Below are positions 10,659 to 21,230 of a stretch of 64,000 nt of DNA, in pieces. Within the stretch, counting starts at the first letter, position 1. The number at the start of each line of letters is the position of its first letter. The stretch comes from Ottelia alismoides (taxonomy: Eukaryota; Streptophyta; Magnoliopsida; Alismatales; Hydrocharitaceae). The notes under the pieces were generated by a model, which saw only the letters and a program-made list of their open reading frames with translations, was not told the origin of the DNA and did no database searches. Where the stretch lies: contig JAZKJV010003126.1 in assembly GCA_037367405.1 (NCBI GenBank), positions 62,001 to 126,000 of the forward strand. Direction: 5' to 3'. A program made the position numbers and the translations under genes.

Positions 10659-11799
10659 CTCTTCCTCAAGCTGGAACATGCAATGCTCAGCTTGGACAAA
10701 CAGAAAGACACTCAACTCACGCTACAGGACACTACGGACAATATCAACCCAACGCGCACAACTGCTGCTGTCGAGGACGTTGTTTCTCATGCCGTGCAGG
10801 TGAGGAGGACGAACGGGCTGGAGTGTGAGTCTGCTGAATCTCCTCGACGGAGAGCATGTACTCTGAACTGCGCCTGTCAGAGTCACTGCAACTGGAAATG
10901 AGTCTCCTCGTCGGAGTACTCTGGCCCGCCACAACAATGTGGACAACTGCTCCATCTCTGAAAGGGGTCGAACTGGAAAAGGCCGTGGAAGTGCAATCCT
11001 CGTCGGAGTCCACGGACGCTAGAGAATGGAGTCTGAAAAAGTCTACTCGTCGGAGAACTAGGTCTCTCCCATCTGGCTCAGAGAATGGTACTCTACTCTG
11101 GAGTACCTATGATACCACATGAAAACCCTTGCCAACACGACATAGGGAATGATCCTCTGCTCTGGAGTCCCTATGGCTCACATGAAAACTTTGGCCTGAC
11201 AACACAAGAAGAATGATGGGGACCACGAAACTGAAGACCACACACTGGTGCGTGTCTGAACTGCTTACTCGGAACAACGATCGTCAAGTCTGAAACCGAA
11301 CTGTAGAGTCTGATCATCTGGCTGGTCTAGAGACTGACATCTGAATCTGGATCAAGACCTGTGACTCTACATATATACTCCCCCTTTCTCACATACTTGT
11401 CGGAAAATTGACATCGACCAAGTTGGGAGAATACATGATAATATGAGGTAAAAACACAAAACCAAATAAGTCAATTGCAAATTTTTTCGGCTTCTCAAAA
11501 CATGAATAACAATAGGATGTTTCATTTTTTTCAGCTCTTCTTCCTTTTTTTGCCTTTTTTTAAGCCGTTCGACCAATTTTTCGACCTTTCATTCAAAACA
11601 TTTTTTTCTATTGTCAAAAAAAATTAATAGCTATGACACATCTCCTTTTTTTGCATTTTTTTAAAAATATCCCCCTTTTTTCAAAAATGGGTTGCCTCCT
11701 TTTTTTAAACGTACACGTCCTCTGCCCTTTTCTCCTTTTTTTTAATTCACCTCTCAATTTTTTTAATCGGCCCATAGGGCCCACACTTCTATTAGGGTT

Positions 11800-12480
11800 A
11801 CATGCGTGGAACCCTTTGTGGGAGAGGCGCCACCCTGATGGGGCCCTGCTACTGGAGCTGCTACGATGGAGAGAGCACGCGTGCCATCGCCGACGCTACC
11901 TGGACCGCCTCTGCCTCCTCCTGCGGGAGAATGAGGTACCGTGGCGGCATCATATGGATCCGTGCGTGAGGATTTGGACTCCGATCAGGATAAGAAGGAA
12001 GGACTCACGCGCACGAGGGTGATATCCTGTCTGACGCCTGGAAGATGTTGCTTGCCGTTGTGCGATTGGAGTCTAGAGGTACGAAGGAAAAAGGGCGACG
12101 CTTGGGCTAGGGCTGCCTTCACCGTTGTTTTGGCCCGAAGCCTCTGGAGGCTTGTGTGGGGTTCATGTAGACTGGAGAGAAGCAACGATCGTGAGGAAGG
12201 GTGCCGCCTGGAGATGATGCTAAGATGCGGCCTGGAGGTGCCCTCGCGCGAGCAAATCTCGTTGTTGGGGTTTGCGGAAGAATCAGGAGGTGCCGCCTCC
12301 TCCTGCTTCGTGGATCTGCATCGTCGTATGTCGCCTGAACGGAGGGAGGGCATCAACCTCTGCAAGGGGCTCTGCTGGAGGGGCGATCTCCAGATCGCAT
12401 GGATCATCTGGACTGGGGAGCAGCCTTGCGTTGATGCTCGTGCGGTCGATAGAGCCGCTCGAAGGGCTTGCGACTAGAAG
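11800..12480. other. GC-rich interior of element A with overlapping open frames on both strands
   Basis: Frames of 178 codons (11941-12477, plus) and 140 codons (11985-12407, minus) overlap in the same GC-rich DNA. Neither has a motif I recognise, and open frames on both strands are expected from such composition. It might be a captured host exon, but nothing here proves that. Confidence 0.35.
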
Positions 12481-12700
12481 GAATGCCACCAAGCTGTATG
12501 CCTGGAAGTGTTCCAAAAACTCGACTGGAACTAGAAACTCTTGGAGAGACGGCAGATATTAGGGTGTCATTCTGAAACCCTAGAACAAAATCTGGAATCT
12601 AATGACTTGAATAATACTCCTCCAATAATCAAACAATCAAGAATTGAATAATCTAATCTCGAAAAAAAATTTCAAGAACAAATCCTCGAGAATCGAACCC

Positions 12701-12712
12701 GCTCTGATACCA
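12701..12712 (-). promoter_or_regulatory. Primer-binding site of element A
   Basis: GCTCTGATACCA is the exact reverse complement of the tRNA-iMet site TGGTATCAGAGC and abuts the LTR at 12713. Confidence 0.9.
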
Positions 12713-13037
12713 TGTTAAAAAATAGGAAGCGGAAGCAGAATGATAAACGGAGCAAAAGATAAAGAAATATAAAACATGGAAGACAAAGATTTACGTGGAA
12801 CCCTACTCCCTAAGGAGCGGGATGAAACCACGGGAGAAGCCTTCAAAGGGGCATATGCTTCATTACTTTTTCTCATCTGATACAGGAGGTCCGGGGCTCC
12901 TTATATAGCCTCCACAGATCCTCCAAGTCCCACCAATGGTAGATGTGGGACTAAACTCTGGATGGGGTAAATGGATCCTGGAGAGATCCATTTACCCATC
13001 TCCCATAAATGTGACGCATATATCAAATACTCCAACA
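12713..13037 (-). repeat. 5' LTR of element A
   Basis: 325 bp, followed by the GTTTA duplication at 13038-13042. It aligns over its full length with 10335-10658. Confidence 0.9.
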
Positions 13038-13042
13038 GTTTA

Positions 13043-13929
13043 ACAGTACAACAGACTATTCAGCAACATCCACTTGGATGTCGTTCCTCTTCCACATGTT
13101 AAACCTTTGAGGCTCCCTCTCCCTTATTTCTGTCAACATAAACCCTCCCCAAATTCCTCCAAATCCTCTCTCTCTTTTCTCTATCTTTCTCCAACGGGAG
13201 AGGAGCTCCCAGCCCCTTCCCTGCTGCTATTACAGCAACCATTGCTGCAGAAGACCCCACTGTTGGAGCCTCCTACAGCATTTTCCCAAACCCTTGGAGC
13301 CTCCCCAGCTGCAGCCAAGAAGATGTTATTTATCCTCCTGCCAAGGCTTCAACTGGGAGCAGCTCTCCTCTACTGGAGTTAATCTACTGCTACAGCGGCT
13401 TGTTTATGTGGCTGCAAGCTGATTTCATCTTAAAATTTGGAGATTTAAAAGGTACAATCCTATTCCCCTCCTCCTTGTTGCCATGCATGTACAAGCTAAA
13501 CCCTATTTTGTTGCCATTCATATATTTCAGCAAATCTTAATCCAATATTAGGGATTTTAAGGTACAACTATCCCTCTCTTGCTGCTTTGCCTGTCATGTT
13601 TGACATATTTTGATCCTTACCTGATTTCCATCATGGCTAATAATATTAGTCATTGAATCTGCATAAATATATGAAATATATAACCATCCAGAGAGAAGAT
13701 GATCTAGCTACCGTTTAGGAAAATAAATTCAGTTGATAGTAAAGTTTAGATCATGTTATTTGGACACTTGTGTATGCTCTCTCTTATAAACCTTCACAAT
13801 GATCCTTTTGGGGTTTCTTTTTTCATAGGAAATTATCTTTTTTTCTTTTGAAACCTTTTTAAGTATCTATTCCTATTATACGGTTATGTTATATGCAACC
13901 ACTGTTTGTCTTATGGAGTAAGATTTGCT
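13043..13929. other. Unassigned sequence, possibly continuation of the LTR begun at 9829
   Basis: Starts with a C/T-rich stretch (13100-13200). One 102-codon frame (13074-13382, plus) is serine/proline/leucine-rich with no known motif. Repeated TTTAAGGTACAA near 13445 and 13558 suggests a short internal duplication. No gene is supported. Confidence 0.3.
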
Positions 13930-14280
13930 TGAAAAAAAAAATTTTATTTTTCTGCTACTGACGATAAATTTTTATTTAAAAAATTATTTTGATTTTTCAG
14001 CTGCAGCTCCTGAAAATTTAAAAAATAAATAAATAAAGTTTTGATTTCTCTGCTACTAGTAACTTAGCTACTAATTAATATTTAGTTTAAAAAGAAAATT
14101 TTATTTTTGATTTCTCTGCTACTGACAATCAGTAACAGCTGCTAATAAACTACTGATCAATATTTAGTTTTAAAAAAAAATAAATTTGATTTCTCTTCTA
14201 AGTAGCAGTTGCTGATCAATTTTTTTAGTTTAAAAAAATATTAATTTTGACTTCTCTTCTACTGGCAAGTAAACATCCAA
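13930..14280 (+). repeat. Degenerate tandem repeat, about 90-bp units
   Basis: At least four diverged units, each holding a TTGATTTCTCTGCTACT-like block followed by TTTAGTTTAAAAA (near 13945, 14040, 14110 and 14190, with a last one near 14250). Spacing is about 75-95 bp. No coding potential. Confidence 0.6.
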
Positions 14281-16100
14281 TTTCTCATCAAACTAGGAGC
14301 AAAATTTGTGGTCTGAATTCAATTCTAATTGCATGCAATTAGAACTAATTTCATAATAATAATTAGCTACAGATTTCATACTTGAAGAATGAGAAATTAG
14401 GGTGTTATACATGTAATAAAGTTAAAATTTAGACCTAATTAATAGCTTCAGATCTCATATATTTAAGATGGAAAATTTAGGTGTTTATACATAAGATTGA
14501 CTCTAAAATTGAGATCAAATGATTTTACTCCAGAATTCAAGCTTTGAAAAATCGAAAGATTGGGGATTTTAATAAATTTGATCCTTATTAATAACTAAGC
14601 CACTAAATTTATAAGTTAAATGAGATATTCTAAGTATATGTACTGTACCTTCTCATAGAAGCCAATAAAAAGTTGGCCTATATGGAATCATTGTCTAAGG
14701 ATAGCATGATTAAAGATTAGGGGTTAATATCTAGGAGGTCTCGTATTCATAAATAAACAATTCAGATATAATTGGATCAATTGAAGATTTCTTGAGATCA
14801 CTATGACTAAAAATTTTTCATTAATTAATCCTTTGGTAAAGTTACATAACTATGGTTAAGTTGAGACCTAAATCTATAAAGACAACCACACGAGATATTG
14901 TGAAAGGAATGTATAATCAAGTATGACCAAATGAATCAGTGATGATTGATATTAGTGTCGGTCATGGTGACCCTTACACCTGACCGTGCGAGGGTGCGGT
15001 GAGCCTCAGTTGGGCGGGAGATAGGAAGCCCAATTAGGGCATCGGTCGCCTAGTGCACGGGTCTACGATCCCAAACCTTTGTACGATTTTTACGCGAGCT
15101 CGTAATGTTTTATGCTTCATTGGGATCCATGTTTTTGACCAGTTCTGGTGACTCTCTTTTTAGGGTACCTAGGCTGGGGGGGCCTTGATTTTAATTTCTC
15201 CCATGAGCTCGTTTGCTCGTACTAGTTGGGCCGATTTTTGGAGTGACTCTTCTGGAGAGTCTACCCACCCGTCTCGGGAGCGTAGTTTTGGAGTAGACCT
15301 AGCCCTATATTGGATCATACTTCCACTTAGAGGGTGAGACGGAAGAGTCTCTTAGACTTCCTCACCCCTTGAGTTTTGGTTATCGTACCACCAATAGGCT
15401 TGGCGATATGTTACAGCTGAGAGTTTTGTTACAACTGAGTTAGTAACAATTGAGCTTGGTACAGAAATCATCAATCATCGTCAATCATCAATCATCGACA
15501 TTTAATCAGATCTTAGAACTACTACTACAAATGTCAGAAGAAGCTAGTGGGAACTTAGTTAGGATGCATTATACTCCACCGCATGCTTATAGAGGCATCC
15601 CAACCTTAAGGTATTCTTCACGCCTTAGATAATAGTGTGAGGTCATACGCAGACAAAGACTGCAGGCTATCCATTGGACTTGAGAAATCAGACAGAAATA
15701 AAGGTCAGATCAGAGACTCGTCATCCTCAATACCAAGGTCCATCAACCTAATCTCTAAGTGATAAAAAGATAATAACCAATATATGGATCTTTAACTAAT
15801 ATATGAAAATGTTATATACGAAAAGTTACGGGGTGATGGGTGATCTGGGGACTTACATACATAATAGCTTGAAAACCAAACTTTCATGCAAGTAGCTTGT
15901 TAAAAACTAAATTTCAATATCTATTTGCTTGTTTTCTTTTGAAACCACTAAAATACATGTTATTTTAATATGTTGGATTGTATTCAACAATTGTTGACAT
16001 TCTATTGTTTCCTATCATGTTTGGCAGGCAAGCCACCTGCATTGCAGTAGACTTAATAGTTGGGCTCTGAGTTCCACAGTTCTGCTTACAGTACACATGT
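14281..16100. other. Unassigned noncoding sequence
   Basis: AT-rich to about 14930, then a moderately GC-rich 500-bp block (14960-15460), then AT-rich again. No frame over about 80 codons. I see no LTR pair, coding motif or terminal inverted repeat. It could be inside an old long LTR. Confidence 0.3.
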
Positions 16101-16109
16101 CTAGGTTTC

Positions 16110-16471
16110 AGTGTTGTAAAAATCGCCCGACTGGCTCGACTATTAGGTCCGACTAGTCTAGTCAGTGGGGTGGCCGACCGAGTACCGACTAACGACAAGG
16201 TACATTAGTCGACCAATTTTTGCTTAGAGATACCATATTTTGTTGTTTTGTTTAAGAAAACTTATTACAATATGTTTATTATTTTATTTAGATTCAATTA
16301 CTTCTTTTATTTTATTATGATAGTATAAAAATGTACAAAACCTATGTAAATATATGTATAAAAATGAGTTATATGTTTAAAATAATCATAAAATTCAAAG
16401 CCCGACTGGCGATTAATCCTTATTCAGTGACCCGACCGACCGAGTATCGACTACCGACTTTTGCAACCTTG
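16110..16471. mobile_element. MITE with Mutator-like target duplication
   Basis: 362 bp. The ends are inverted repeats: AGTGTTGTAAAAATCG at the left, and the reverse complement of the right end reads CAAGGTTGCAAAAGTCG. Flanks CTAGGTTTC (16101-16109) and CTAGATTTT (16472-16480) form a 9-bp duplication with two changes, the length typical of Mutator-type elements. The internal ends are rich in CCGACT/CGACTA motifs. No transposase. Confidence 0.75.
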
Positions 16472-16480
16472 CTAGATTTT

Positions 16481-18089
16481 GTTCAAAATAATGTAAATGC
16501 CTTATTTCTCTTCTATATTTCGGGATACATGTATATATTGCATTTTCTTATGTTACATGTAATTGTATATGGAAATTAATGAAATGTGAATTGGTGACAC
16601 TTTGTTGGTTCTATGGTTGTTTACATTGATTGTGAATGTCAGTTCGAAACGCGAAAAAAAATTCCCTGAAACATAATGCGATCCATTGCGAATATAATAC
16701 TGTGAATGATGTGTAAATAGGTAACTTGGATCCTCAAATCCCTCTCCATATCAAAAATTATCTTAAATTGTCATTAATATTAGATATTATATTTACCCCC
16801 TTCCTCCCTCCAGTAGTGTTGCGATACACATGCACTCTTGAAGGGAATGCTATAGGAATCCATGATCGCAACCACATCAATTGTACCAGTCATGACCACG
16901 AATTCCAGACCTTCTACTTTTGGTTTCAGCAGAATTGAGTAGAATCCTCAGACACGTCTAGATTAGGTCTAGCATAAGGTATCGTTAGAGAAGGAGGTTC
17001 TAGTTGTTCCAGGCAACAAAAGCAACTCAAATAAAGATGAATGGTCTAGTCGCCAAAAGCAACTGATCCTTAATAGATTGGTAAAGTGACTTAGCCCATT
17101 AAGAATATTGATTTACATGTCATCGGTCCACAGGTTTACTTACCATAACATACATGTTGAAATACATTAAGCTCCTTAAAATATCCAAACATAAGAATGG
17201 AAATCGGATAAAGGTGATTTTACCTTAATTTACAGACCAAAGTCACTTGTAACACTCTCTTTCCCCGCAATGGTGGCTTTCAATCCATTAGCAAGAGCTA
17301 TATAATCTCAACCAGAATCAAACTTGTACATATCAAAATGCATGTCATATAATTCAGTCATAATGATCAATAGTCATGCTATGTACATTCCTTTCATCAA
17401 TAGTAAAGTTGTAAGCAGAGGTACCTTTCCAATCTTAGACAGTTAGAGATTAGCTAGTATTGGTCGAGTTCAAACCTTGGCGTTTCTTGATCATGACTTT
17501 AAAGAGCATGGCTTGAAGTTGCCTAATCGATCAAGTAGGATGGCTTGTTCAATCAACGAAAGCAGCACCGAGAGATCATCAACATGGTAAAAATTAACAA
17601 TCGTATTTAAGGAGGTAATTGATCAGTCTACATGATCAATCATATGAAAAAAATCTGATCGATCCCGATCATACTTGTTTAGATAGAAACAATGACAGGT
17701 ACTTAAGACAAAGTGTCCGAACACAATGTTGAAATGGCTCTAACGCTCATATGTGACTACTGATCGATCACGGTCCAACGGCTCCACAACCGCCCCCATC
17801 CCTCAAAGAACCTCAAATGCCGAGAAAACTTCCAGGCTTGAATTTCATTTGAATTGAACAACCATCCAATAATGGGAGACCTCGACGCACACACAGAGAT
17901 CTGGAACTATCTCAATCAACCATGTGGATGATCTCAATTTGTAGCAACTACAAATACATGGAATGCCACCAAAACACAATCCTTGATCGGATTGGCTTTG
18001 AACTTTTTTAGAGAACTTGAGGTGCACATTCTGGGAGATATGCACCCATACCTCAAATTTTCATCAAGTAAATAAGGTAAGCAAGTTAC
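16481..18089. other. Unassigned noncoding sequence
   Basis: AT-rich, no frame above about 70 codons, no LTRs or inverted ends recognised. Possibly old transposon debris or the far downstream flank of the gene on the minus strand at 18913-19697. Confidence 0.3.
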
Positions 18090-18720
18090 AAGGACCGTGC
18101 TTCAAAAAGCGCCTTCGCATTCGTAAGTGCATTTTCTACATAAAGCCTCTCTCCTTCGAACATGACCTTTGATTCTTGCAAGCCACATTTTCCAGATCAA
18201 GGTAATCGCTCTTCTTGCCTTCTTTCGAGACCCTCCAGTTGACACCAATGGAGGCCCAAAATATATTAGCTTCATCATGTACCAATACATCATGCTTCCT
18301 CCCAAACCCTTCTAGACCTTGAACACATAAAGAAAAGCTAGTTAACATCTCCATGTGATCCATGCAGTAGATGCACTCCCTGTTTGAACCATGCACAAGT
18401 CCCCCCCACGAGCAGCGGTTAGAATGCACCCGCGCCTGAAGAGCCACAGAAAAACTTTGCCCTCGTAGGGATTTTCCACTTCCTCTGGTCACAATCTGGA
18501 ACAAGAATGCCAGGAACAAACACTGTCGATGCATATGTGACCTTGTATTCTTCTTCACCGTGAAGTGCCCATCCCTTCAGACCCACAAAACTCCTCCCCT
18601 ACTTGTGCTATCAACTGACACGAGAGAGGCCGATATCCGTAGAAACTCCTCTAGCCTCTAATCAGATAAATAAGAGCGAAGACAGCTCACCAGAACAGGA
18701 TTCTGCCACTGATGCTCTCG
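18090..18720 (-). pseudogene. Remnant of the 3' end of a non-LTR retrotransposon (LINE)
   Basis: On the minus strand the text RDGHFTVKK (near 18575-18545) resembles the segment that precedes the zinc-finger domain after plant LINE reverse transcriptase. Across several frames CIYC-MDHME (near 18375-18355) and a CSRSRRVWEE-like stretch follow, the usual continuation of that domain. A 140-codon frame (18136-18558) crosses it, but the domain needs frame changes. No poly-A tail is visible. It is older than the LINE at 45-50.6 kb and not obviously the same family. Confidence 0.45.
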
Positions 18721-18912
18721 GATTGGCTAAAATATCATATGAAGAGACATACAACCAATAAATCAAACCATATAAACAAAGAATTTATGTAAAACACTTC
18801 ACAATAAAGGAAAAAACATGGGAGGGGATAATCCAGCACACACACATGCAGTTAAGTTTTCTTTTTTTCCCACTTAATCAACAAGTGAGTGCTATGTACA
18901 GTGCTATATGGT

Positions 18913-19697
18913 TTACGGGCTAAATGGATCCATACCCAAGATCCGTTTATCAGGTACACATTCAAACAAATATAAATATCTTGATTGAATCAGAAGGCAA
19001 CAAACAAAAGGATAGTTATAGACCTTGTTGCAGTTGTTCAGATAATTTGACAAATGAGAGTTCGAGGCATGGTTAGTAGACAAGAAATTGTCTGGCAGAG
19101 TAACAACCGAAGTTGGCAATGGCGATGGATCCTCAAAAGATGAGAAATCAGAACTATCAAATGTTGATATGGACACACATTCATCAAAATAATGTAGAGC
19201 ATCTTCGACCAAACATTTGGAAATCTTGCTCCTCTCCATGCTTAACTGTTTTTACAAATGTCAAATAATCATGTTAGCACTCAAACCAAACATTTGCAGA
19301 TTATAGGCAAAAGATGTAACAAGCTAGAGAAAATCATACCTTGCGTCTTGTTCGTGATTTTGGAGCTTCAGAAACATTAGCATAACTGATGATTTTTTTC
19401 AGAATTTTACCAAGTTCTTGCCCATGCTGCTCTTCAGCTTCTAGATCAGTTCGAAGTTTTCGGGCACGCTCTTGAGACTAAATGTTAAACATGAAAGCAA
19501 TTGTTTGATTGCAGTTCGGATGACCAAAATGTTTGAATTCTATTTATAAACATATGGATATTAACCTGTTCAAGCTTTATAGTGTAATCTTGTCTAATAT
19601 CTGAAATTAAAGAAAGAGCATCTGGAATTAGCAGCTCAGGAAGAATATCTGCAATGTTGATTGCGGAATCAATGGAAGGACTTCTTCGGCAAATTGC
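18913..19697 (-). CDS. C-terminal part of an unrecognised spliced host-type gene
   Basis: Three exons on the minus strand: 19697-19566 (44 codons), 19477-19340 (46 codons) and 19245-18913 (110 codons plus TAA). All introns are phase 0 and bounded by AG and GT: TTTTTTCCAG before exon 1, CAG/GTTAAT and AAG/GTATGA as donors, CATTTAG and AAACAG as acceptors. Joined, they read without a stop. Exon 2 is charged and helix-forming (SQERARKLRTDLEAEEQHG), so a coiled coil is likely. Exon 3 is serine-rich and ends KRILGMDPFSP. A further weak donor (AAG/GTCTAT) at about 19026 could end exon 3 early. No family is recognised. Upstream exons are missing and the sequence changes character beyond about 19960, so the gene is either truncated or continues through a very long disrupted intron. 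Confidence 0.6.
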
Positions 19698-19959
19698 CTG
19701 GAAAAAACATGTGGCAAGTGAGAATTGACAAGGGAGAGACAATGTTAAAAGAATATCGTGAAGCGAGCTCTTCGATCCTAATGACCCTCTAGTACAATAA
19801 CAAAACAAAAATCTGGTCAAAATAATACAAAGAAGATATAAAAATCGTAATGCTAAAAGCCAAAACACCATACCATTTTTTGAAATATCAAATTACTATA
19901 TATCAACAATCTCAGGTTCCAACATCACAGGCATACAAATTCAAAGAAGGTTCTACCAG
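19698..19959. other. Probable intron or upstream flank of the spliced gene
   Basis: AT-rich DNA directly upstream of the first recognised exon on the minus strand. No convincing further exon was found. Confidence 0.35.
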
Positions 19960-20543
19960 TGGCGAGTCAACATTAGAATATCTTACTCGAGCACTTTACT
20001 TAGCCCTAGTTCTTTCCTTCCTTGCAAAGGGTTGTGCCTAAGAAGATTGACCCCAATGGTGCGCTAACTTGATAACCATGATGATCCTAATAATCGAGCG
20101 AAATGTTGGCATCGCTTCGAGACTAGGTAACTAATGGATATAGTCTCGATGGCTTTGATTGTCAATTCTTTAAAAAAAATGGAAGCCGAGAGCTCTATAG
20201 TTCGAATATCAAGTTGTAGTATCAACTTTTGAACTAGTGCACTTTCTGAGCCAAAAACGGATCGGCTTGGCCCATTCCTCAGATGAAGAAGAAAGAGTAC
20301 CTAAATCCGCATCTACTCGTTTTCTTTCTAATATAAACTCACTTTCCCAAAGCTAGGGCAAACTAGTCCCAAAAGTCAAAGTCTTTTGACCCGTAATATC
20401 TAATTGGGGAAAGAGGTTGGAACGAACTATGCCAGTAGTAATTCTAGGTCCCCACCCCATGAAAGATTGTTGGAGCTGGGCGGGAATAGCTCCTGCTTTA
20501 CTCGTACTTAGTGACGAGTTCGAGTCTTAGAAGCATGCGAAGG
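19960..20543. other. Possible organelle-derived DNA, left part
   Basis: Composition changes from AT-rich to an even, low-repeat sequence with runs such as GGGCGGGAATAGCTCCTGC. This is reminiscent of plant mitochondrial spacer DNA. No organelle gene is recognised. It continues at 27185 once element B is removed. The assignment is from style only. Confidence 0.3.
20539..20543. repeat. Target-site duplication GAAGG, left copy
   Basis: GAAGG precedes the LTR at 20544 and recurs at 27180-27184 after the second LTR. Confidence 0.9.
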
Positions 20544-20799
20544 TGTTGAAGAATGGTCTTGGTGGGTTATGTTTAGTCCCACATCTTGGAGTGGTGACTT
20601 TTGGTCACATTAATGGGGCTATATAAAGAGCCCACACCCATTGTAACCTTTAAGAAAGATTAATAGAAAATCAACCCTTTGAGGCGGTTCTCCCGTGGTT
20701 TCATCCCGCTTCTTAGGGAGTAGGGTTCCACGTAAAATCAAAGTCTCCTTTTTTATATTATTCTTGCTTTGATTCGCTTCCGCATTTTATATTTCTACA
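20544..20799 (+). repeat. 5' LTR of element B
   Basis: 256 bp, TGTTGAAG...TTCTACA, with a CTATATAAAGAG promoter-like box near 20620. Confidence 0.9.
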
Positions 20800-20811
20800 T
20801 AGTATCAGAGC
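20800..20811 (+). promoter_or_regulatory. Primer-binding site of element B
   Basis: TAGTATCAGAGC, one base from the plant initiator-tRNA-Met site, adjoining the LTR. Confidence 0.85.
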
Positions 20812-21230
20812 GGATTCGATTCTCGAGGATTTTTTATGTTTGTATTGTTTTGTTCGAGATTCAAAATTGTCAAAGTTAATGGTTCAATTTCTGGAACCAT
20901 TGTTTTGCTTCGAAGATTTTGTCATCATTCGAATCATCTCCAGGCACGCATCCAGAATTGGGGTTTACTGAAACCCTAGTTTGCAAGGGCATGGAGCAAC
21001 GTGAAAAGCATCGGCTCTCAAGCCTAGGCGGCGGCCATCCTCTTCCTAGCAGGCGACGCTCCTCCTACCTTGAGACGGCGTCGTGCCGCTCCTCTCCTGA
21101 TTGCGCCTCCTTAGGTGCTTCCCCAACGCGCGTGCTTCTCGCATCAGGAGCCTCCTGGTAGTGGCACCATATGCGCACGATCTTCTTCGTACAGGCGGCA
21201 TAAAAAATCCTTGGTGGAGCCGCCACCTAC

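Larger units (their letters stand above)
10335..13037 (-). mobile_element. Non-autonomous LTR retrotransposon, family member A
   Basis: LTRs of 324 and 325 bp (10335-10658 and 12713-13037), TG...CA ends. A perfect reversed primer site stands at 12701-12712 and a reversed purine tract (CTCTTCCTCAAGCTGGA) begins at 10659. The element is flanked by GTTTA at 10330-10334 and 13038-13042. The interior of 2054 bp has no capsid, protease, integrase or RT motif. It depends on proteins of an unseen relative, probably copia-type because of the primer site. The interior includes GC-rich stretches (about 11800-12480) and several CTCGTCGGAG-like motifs. LTRs differ at roughly 25-30 positions by eye, so it is older than member B. 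Confidence 0.88.

Noticed and set aside
11941..12477. 178-codon frame in element A as a host gene
   Set aside because: Runs against the element, overlaps a 140-codon frame on the other strand, no motif, and no counterpart was recognised in B or C.
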